This document shows positions 60,306 through 64,000 of a stretch of DNA of 64,000 nt, piece after piece (the stretch's first letter is position 1; every line of letters starts with the position of its first letter). Source of the stretch: Mucilaginibacter ginsenosidivorans (GTDB taxonomy: Bacteria; Bacteroidota; Bacteroidia; Sphingobacteriales; Sphingobacteriaceae); contig NZ_CP042436.1 of assembly GCF_007971025.1 (NCBI RefSeq), positions 3,782,001 through 3,846,000 on the forward strand. The letters are read 5' to 3'. The translations under genes were made by a program, and so were the position numbers. Under the pieces are notes generated by a model that searched no databases, was not told the origin of the DNA, and saw only the letters and a program-made list of their open reading frames with translations.

Positions 60306-61112
60306 ATGATAACATATTCACTAAAGGGGCAAAGCGCCCTGGTTACCGGCGCCGACAGCGGCATAGGCAAGGGGGTAGCACTTGAATTGGCCAAAGCAGG
60401 AGCTAGGGTGATCATCAACCACGTTGATGCCCATGAGATGGCGCAATTAACCGTTGACGAGATCACTACAGCCGGAGGCGAGGCCTATGCCATCCATGCT
60501 GATGTAAGCAACGAGGCTGAAGTGCAGGCCATGTTCGCCGAAATGTATAAACAATATGGCACCATTGATATCCTGGTAAACAACGCCGGCCTGCAGCGCG
60601 ACTCGAAATTTGTGGATATGACGCTGGATCAATGGCAAACCGTCATCAATATCAACCTTACGGGGCAATTTCTGTGCGCGCGGGAAGCTGCACGCGAGTT
60701 TATACGGAGGGGAGTGGTGGCTGGGCGAAGCAAGGCTGCAGGCAAAATCATCTGCATGAGCAGCGTACACGAGGTGATACCGTGGGGCGGACATGTAAAT
60801 TACGCCACCAGCAAGGGCGGCGTAATGATGCTGATGAAAAGCATAGCGCAGGAACTGGCTCCACATAAGATCAGGGTGATGAGCATCGGTCCGGGTGCTA
60901 TTGAAACGCATATTAACCAGGCGGCATGGAGCAATCCCGAAGCATTAAAGAAACTGCTTACGCTGATACCCTATAACCGCGCCGGTGTGGCTGCTGATAT
61001 TGGTAAACTGGCCGCATGGCTTGCATCGGACGAGGCCGACTATATAACCGGCACTACCATATTTATAGACGGCGGCATGACATTGTACCCCGGCTTTGCT
61101 GATAATGGATAA
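60306..61112 (+). CDS. SDR-family oxidoreductase (glucose 1-dehydrogenase-like)
   Basis: A 268-residue short-chain dehydrogenase: NAD(P)-binding TGADSGIGKGVALELAKAGA, NNAGLQRDSKFVDMTLDQW, catalytic SSVHEVIPWGGHVNYATSKGG (Ser, Tyr-x-x-x-Lys) and IFIDGGMTLYPGF at the C-terminus. The pattern, especially GYGRAGV-like PYNRAGVAADIGKLAAWL, is that of glucose 1-dehydrogenases. Substrate not proven. It stands alone in a region with 230- and 390-base gaps on either side. Confidence 0.88.
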   Translation: MITYSLKGQSALVTGADSGIGKGVALELAKAGARVIINHVDAHEMAQLTVDEITTAGGEAYAIHADVSNEAEVQAMFAEMYKQYGTIDILVNNAGLQRDSKFVDMTLDQWQTVININLTGQFLCAREAAREFIRRGVVAGRSKAAGKIICMSSVHEVIPWGGHVNYATSKGGVMMLMKSIAQELAPHKIRVMSIGPGAIETHINQAAWSNPEALKKLLTLIPYNRAGVAADIGKLAAWLASDEADYITGTTIFIDGGMTLYPGFADNG

Positions 61113-61500
61113 ATTTCAAAAAGAATCGCTAAATTCATAATATCCTTCTGTCTTTGGGCCAAGAGTAGGGGAAAAACACAATAAAGATCATAAAGCCTAA
61201 CTGTCTTTCCAATCCATTGTTCGTTTTCTATAAGTGCTTACATAAGGTTTTTGTTACGCAAAAACCCCATTTGTCATAAAATTGCAAGGAAATTGTAAAG
61301 AAATTTACTTAGTGTTAATTTTACAATAAGTACCCGGCATACTCATTGACATAATGTCAAAAATACACTTATTATCGGGGTGGATTTTTAGGAAAATCAA
61401 AAAACGGCCCATATTTTATCAAATAATTACAAAAATTGCTTTAAATTTTAATTATATGCAATCTTAGCTTACTTTTGTTGCGGATTTAAAATTTAAGACA
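61113..61500. other. Non-coding gap with hairpins and a promoter
   Basis: About 390 bases, AT-rich, no coding potential. It holds GGTTTTTG-TTACG-CAAAAACC (61246-61266), a nested structure AATAAGT (61325-61331)/ACTTATT (61367-61373) around TTGACAT-A-ATGTCAA (61346-61360), and a -7 promoter motif TACTTTTG (61470-61477) 23 bases before the next gene. Confidence 0.5.
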
Positions 61501-61974
61501 ATGAAAAAATTATTTATAACTACCGCAATCGCTGCTTTGTTCAGCGCAAGTGTTTTTGCCGATGGCACTAAAAAGGCTCATACTGTAACTGTTTCTTACA
61601 CTGTGGTTAACCAGTTCGCTGCTGACTTCTCAAACGCAAAAAATGTTACATGGACCGTTAATGGCAACTTTCAGCGTGCCGACTTCATTTTGGAAGGCGT
61701 TAAAACTTCAGCTTTTTACAACCACCAGGGCGAATTTGTGGCCTTGACAGAGGAAGTATCTCCAAAAGCTGTTCCTGCTGCTGCACAGAAAGAAATTGAC
61801 GCTCAGTACAAAGGTTACACTGTAGATCACGTTATCGTGTTACAGAACAACACTGAACTGAACCCTGACGCAGAAGCTACCGTTTACTTTGCCGATCTGA
61901 AGAAAGATGCTAAAGACGTATTGGTACGCATCACTCCCGATTCGCACATCGCTTTCTACAAAGAAGTAAAATAA
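61501..61974 (+). CDS. Secreted PepSY-like protein, unknown
   Basis: A 157-residue protein with a signal peptide (MKKLFITTAIAALFSASVFA, cleaved before DGTKK) and a mature part of about 137 residues resembling the PepSY-like/BLIP-type small domains (NAKNVTWTVNGNFQRADFILEGVKTSAFYNHQGEFVALT, with the typical W-x-V-x-x-N-x-x-x-A-x-F-strand pattern). Periplasmic or secreted. The long regulated-looking gap upstream (nested palindrome, TACTTTTG) suggests inducible expression. Role unknown. Confidence 0.78.
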   Translation: MKKLFITTAIAALFSASVFADGTKKAHTVTVSYTVVNQFAADFSNAKNVTWTVNGNFQRADFILEGVKTSAFYNHQGEFVALTEEVSPKAVPAAAQKEIDAQYKGYTVDHVIVLQNNTELNPDAEATVYFADLKKDAKDVLVRITPDSHIAFYKEVK

Positions 61975-62000
61975 CACCGGGGCAAAAGTCTAAAAGCTAC

Positions 62001-62029
62001 AAGCCACTCCGTAAGGGGTGGCTTTTTTT
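62001..62029 (+). terminator. Rho-independent terminator
   Basis: AAGCCACTCC and GGGGTGGCTT pair around GTAA (one G-T wobble) and are followed by a T-run. Confidence 0.9.
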
Positions 62030-62144
62030 GTCGCATTATATTTACCTGTACAGCGGAAATGTGCGCAGGCGATACCGCTTTATTCCCAATATTTTTAAAA
62101 CAAAACCCTATCAAAAAGCCTTATTAAATGGTAATTCCTTTAAT

Positions 62145-64000
62145 ATGCCTAAAACTATTATTGTATCAAACAGGTTGCCCGTAAAGATAACAGAGCAGGA
62201 TGGCGAATACGAGCTATCGCCCAGTGAAGGCGGGCTGGCGACCGGTTTGGGTTCTATCTATAAACAAAACAACAATTTGTGGGTCGGCTGGCCCGGCCTG
62301 GAGATAACGGACGAGAACGACCGGAAAAAGGTGACCAGGGAGCTGCAAGAGTTGAGCCTGGTGCCGGTATTCCTGTCGCAGGAAGAAATAAACCAATATT
62401 ACGAGGGGTTTTCCAATTCGGTACTGTGGCCGGTTTTTCATTACTACGCTTCCACTTATGCCAATTATGAGCAGTCGAACTGGGACTACTATCAGCGGGT
62501 GAACAGGATATTTATGGAGGTGGTGCTTAAGGTAGCGGAGCCGGGCGATACCATTTGGGTTCACGATTATCAATTGCTGCTGCTGCCTGCGCTTATCCGC
62601 AAAGCACAGCCGGAAATATCTATCGGCTTTTTCCTGCATATCCCATTCCCGTCATACGAAATGTTCAGGCTTATTCCATGGCGTGCTCAACTGCTGGAGG
62701 GTGTGCTGGGTTCCGACCTGATCGGTTTTCACACCTACGACGATGTAAGACACTTTATAAATGCAGCAACCCGTATATTGCCGGTAAATTCTTCGGCCAA
62801 TATCATAACGGCCGATGACCGTACCATTGTTGCCGAGGCATTTCCTATCGGAATAGACGATAAGAAATACAGCTCGCTGCCGGATGAGCCTGAAGTACAA
62901 AAGAATATTAAGCTGATACAGGCTAATTTTGGCAACACCAAGCTGATATTATCAATTGACCGGCTTGATTACAGCAAGGGTATTATACAGCGGCTTAATG
63001 CATTTGAATATCTGCTAACCCATTATCCGGAGATCAAGGGCAAGATGACCTTCTACATGATCGTGGTTCCATCGCGCGATACGGTGCCACAATATGCCCA
63101 CCTGCGCCAGGAGATAGACAAACTGGTTGGCAACATTAATTCGCTTCACCGCACGGTCGAGTGGACTCCCATTCAATATTTTTATCGTTCGTTCCCCATA
63201 GAAATGCTTTCAGCATTATATTCCTCTGCAGCTGTGTGCCTGGTATCGCCCATGCGCGACGGCATGAACCTGGTAAGCAAGGAGTATGTCGCGAGCCGTG
63301 TGTATAACGATGGCGTGCTTATCCTAAGCGAAATGGCAGGGGCATCGAAGGAACTGATAGATGCCCTGATCGTCAACCCGAATAATACCGAGGAAGTTGC
63401 TAAAACTATTGTGAAGGCTGCTTATATGCCTTTGCAGGAACAGCGCACAAGGATGACCCAAATGCGCCAGATTGTTTCAAAATTCAATATCAGCCATTGG
63501 GTAAAGATATTTATGGATAAGCTGGAAGAGGTAAAACAATTACAGCGTTCCATGCAAACCCGGTATGTAAGCGAAGGAACCGAACAGTCAATTGTCAACC
63601 GTTATATCAAAACGCGCAATCGTATCATCTTCCTCGATTATGACGGCACCCTGGTTAATTTTAATTCGAATATAGATGATGCCAGCCCCGACGGCGACCT
63701 GAATGAGTTGTTGAAAAGCCTTTGTGAGGACTCATCAAATCATGTGGTGCTCATCAGCGGGCGTAAGCACGAAAACCTCGAAAAATGGTTTGACGACTAT
63801 GATATCGACCTGGTAGCCGAACATGGCGCATGGTTCAAAAAACAAGGTACACGCTGGCACAAACTGCCTGGTCTTTCGGCGCAATGGAAACAGGAAATAG
63901 CGCCGATACTGGAAACCTACGTCGACCGTACTCCGGGCTCCTTTATCGAGGAAAAAAGCTATTCGCTGGTGTGGCACTACCGCAAAGCGCAAAAAGGACT
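62145..64000 (+). CDS. Trehalose-6-phosphate synthase/phosphatase fusion (3' truncated by window)
   Basis: The N-terminal part is an OtsA glycosyltransferase (GT20): SNRLPVKITEQDGEY, GGLATGLGS, VHDYQLLLLPAL, GFFLHIPFPSYEMFRL, SIDRLDYSKGI (sugar-nucleotide binding) and LVSPMRDGMNLVSKEYVASR. From about 63620 an OtsB-type HAD phosphatase begins with IIFLDYDGTLVNF (both catalytic Asp), and continues past the window end. The bifunctional fusion is common in Bacteroidota and makes trehalose from UDP-glucose and glucose-6-phosphate via trehalose-6-phosphate. Start ATG 62145; 618 codons are visible. Confidence 0.95.
   Translation, partial: MPKTIIVSNRLPVKITEQDGEYELSPSEGGLATGLGSIYKQNNNLWVGWPGLEITDENDRKKVTRELQELSLVPVFLSQEEINQYYEGFSNSVLWPVFHYYASTYANYEQSNWDYYQRVNRIFMEVVLKVAEPGDTIWVHDYQLLLLPALIRKAQPEISIGFFLHIPFPSYEMFRLIPWRAQLLEGVLGSDLIGFHTYDDVRHFINAATRILPVNSSANIITADDRTIVAEAFPIGIDDKKYSSLPDEPEVQKNIKLIQANFGNTKLILSIDRLDYSKGIIQRLNAFEYLLTHYPEIKGKMTFYMIVVPSRDTVPQYAHLRQEIDKLVGNINSLHRTVEWTPIQYFYRSFPIEMLSALYSSAAVCLVSPMRDGMNLVSKEYVASRVYNDGVLILSEMAGASKELIDALIVNPNNTEEVAKTIVKAAYMPLQEQRTRMTQMRQIVSKFNISHWVKIFMDKLEEVKQLQRSMQTRYVSEGTEQSIVNRYIKTRNRIIFLDYDGTLVNFNSNIDDASPDGDLNELLKSLCEDSSNHVVLISGRKHENLEKWFDDYDIDLVAEHGAWFKKQGTRWHKLPGLSAQWKQEIAPILETYVDRTPGSFIEEKSYSLVWHYRKAQKG

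Overview
The window looks like chromosomal core DNA of a Bacteroidota bacterium, most likely a Sphingobacteriaceae member close to Mucilaginibacter or Pedobacter. The reasons are the protein families (SusC/BtuB-like receptors, UMF1 transporter, Bacteroidota-type LptD, short SerA, STAS, RNase Z), Bacteroidota-type promoters with a -7 element TAnnTTTG, and the near absence of Shine-Dalgarno sequences. I see no phage, insertion sequence, CRISPR array or plasmid functions. The genus is inferred, not proven.

Layout. 0-9.9 kb: the end of kdsA, then kdsD, a BtuF-like binding protein, tRNA-Leu(TAG), small unknown genes, Dps, a HAD phosphatase, an MFS transporter, a DedA-like protein, a LutA-like Fe-S protein, a DinB-fold gene with a probable frame break, and an NHL lipoprotein. 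10-13.3 kb: thrS-infC-rpmI-rplT. 13.4-18.6 kb: an outer-membrane receptor, then an ECF sigma factor with a putative anti-sigma protein and a divergent small membrane protein, all served by twin back-to-back promoters, and a class A beta-lactamase-fold hydrolase. 18.7-23.1 kb: a cobalamin riboswitch, a BtuB-like receptor, a DUF6580-like membrane protein, a sirtuin and a DUF71 ATPase, which together look like a B12 uptake and salvage neighbourhood. 23.5-30.8 kb: a tight run of msrC, a hydrolase, 3-methyladenine glycosylase, kynureninase and an HDAC-like gene, facing a MATE pump and an AlbA/GNAT/DUF4442 operon. 30.9-49.7 kb: rpe, serC, serA, an RNA-type beta-CASP hydrolase, an ABC exporter, phoH, purC, a STAS protein, rnz, an MCE protein, an amidase, lptD, a frameshifted cinA and a 2-oxoacid dehydrogenase E2. 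49.8-55.8 kb: the methionine genes metY-metX-hom behind a SAM-I riboswitch, a DinB-fold gene and metB. 55.9-64 kb: mqnE, a histidine phosphatase and mqnA of the futalosine menaquinone route, a response regulator, a cupin, an SDR, a secreted protein and the start of a trehalose-6-phosphate synthase/phosphatase.

Two things stand out beyond the genes. First, at least nine intergenic gaps hold runs of degenerate heptamers (exact 7-nt period), usually as two facing arms. They often begin in or directly after the upstream stop codon and end just before the next start or opposing stop codon. The heptamer differs between sites but the architecture is the same. Second, the metY leader carries a SAM-I riboswitch whose P1 helix ends 8 nt before a 35-codon reading frame ending in Met-Cys-Met-Cys-Ile-Cys-Tyr-Cys, a candidate sulfur-amino-acid attenuator stacked on the riboswitch.

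Two probable single-event frame breaks are present: one TA unit too many in the dinB-like gene at 8 kb, and one G missing in cinA at 47.2 kb. Both may be assembly errors or real.
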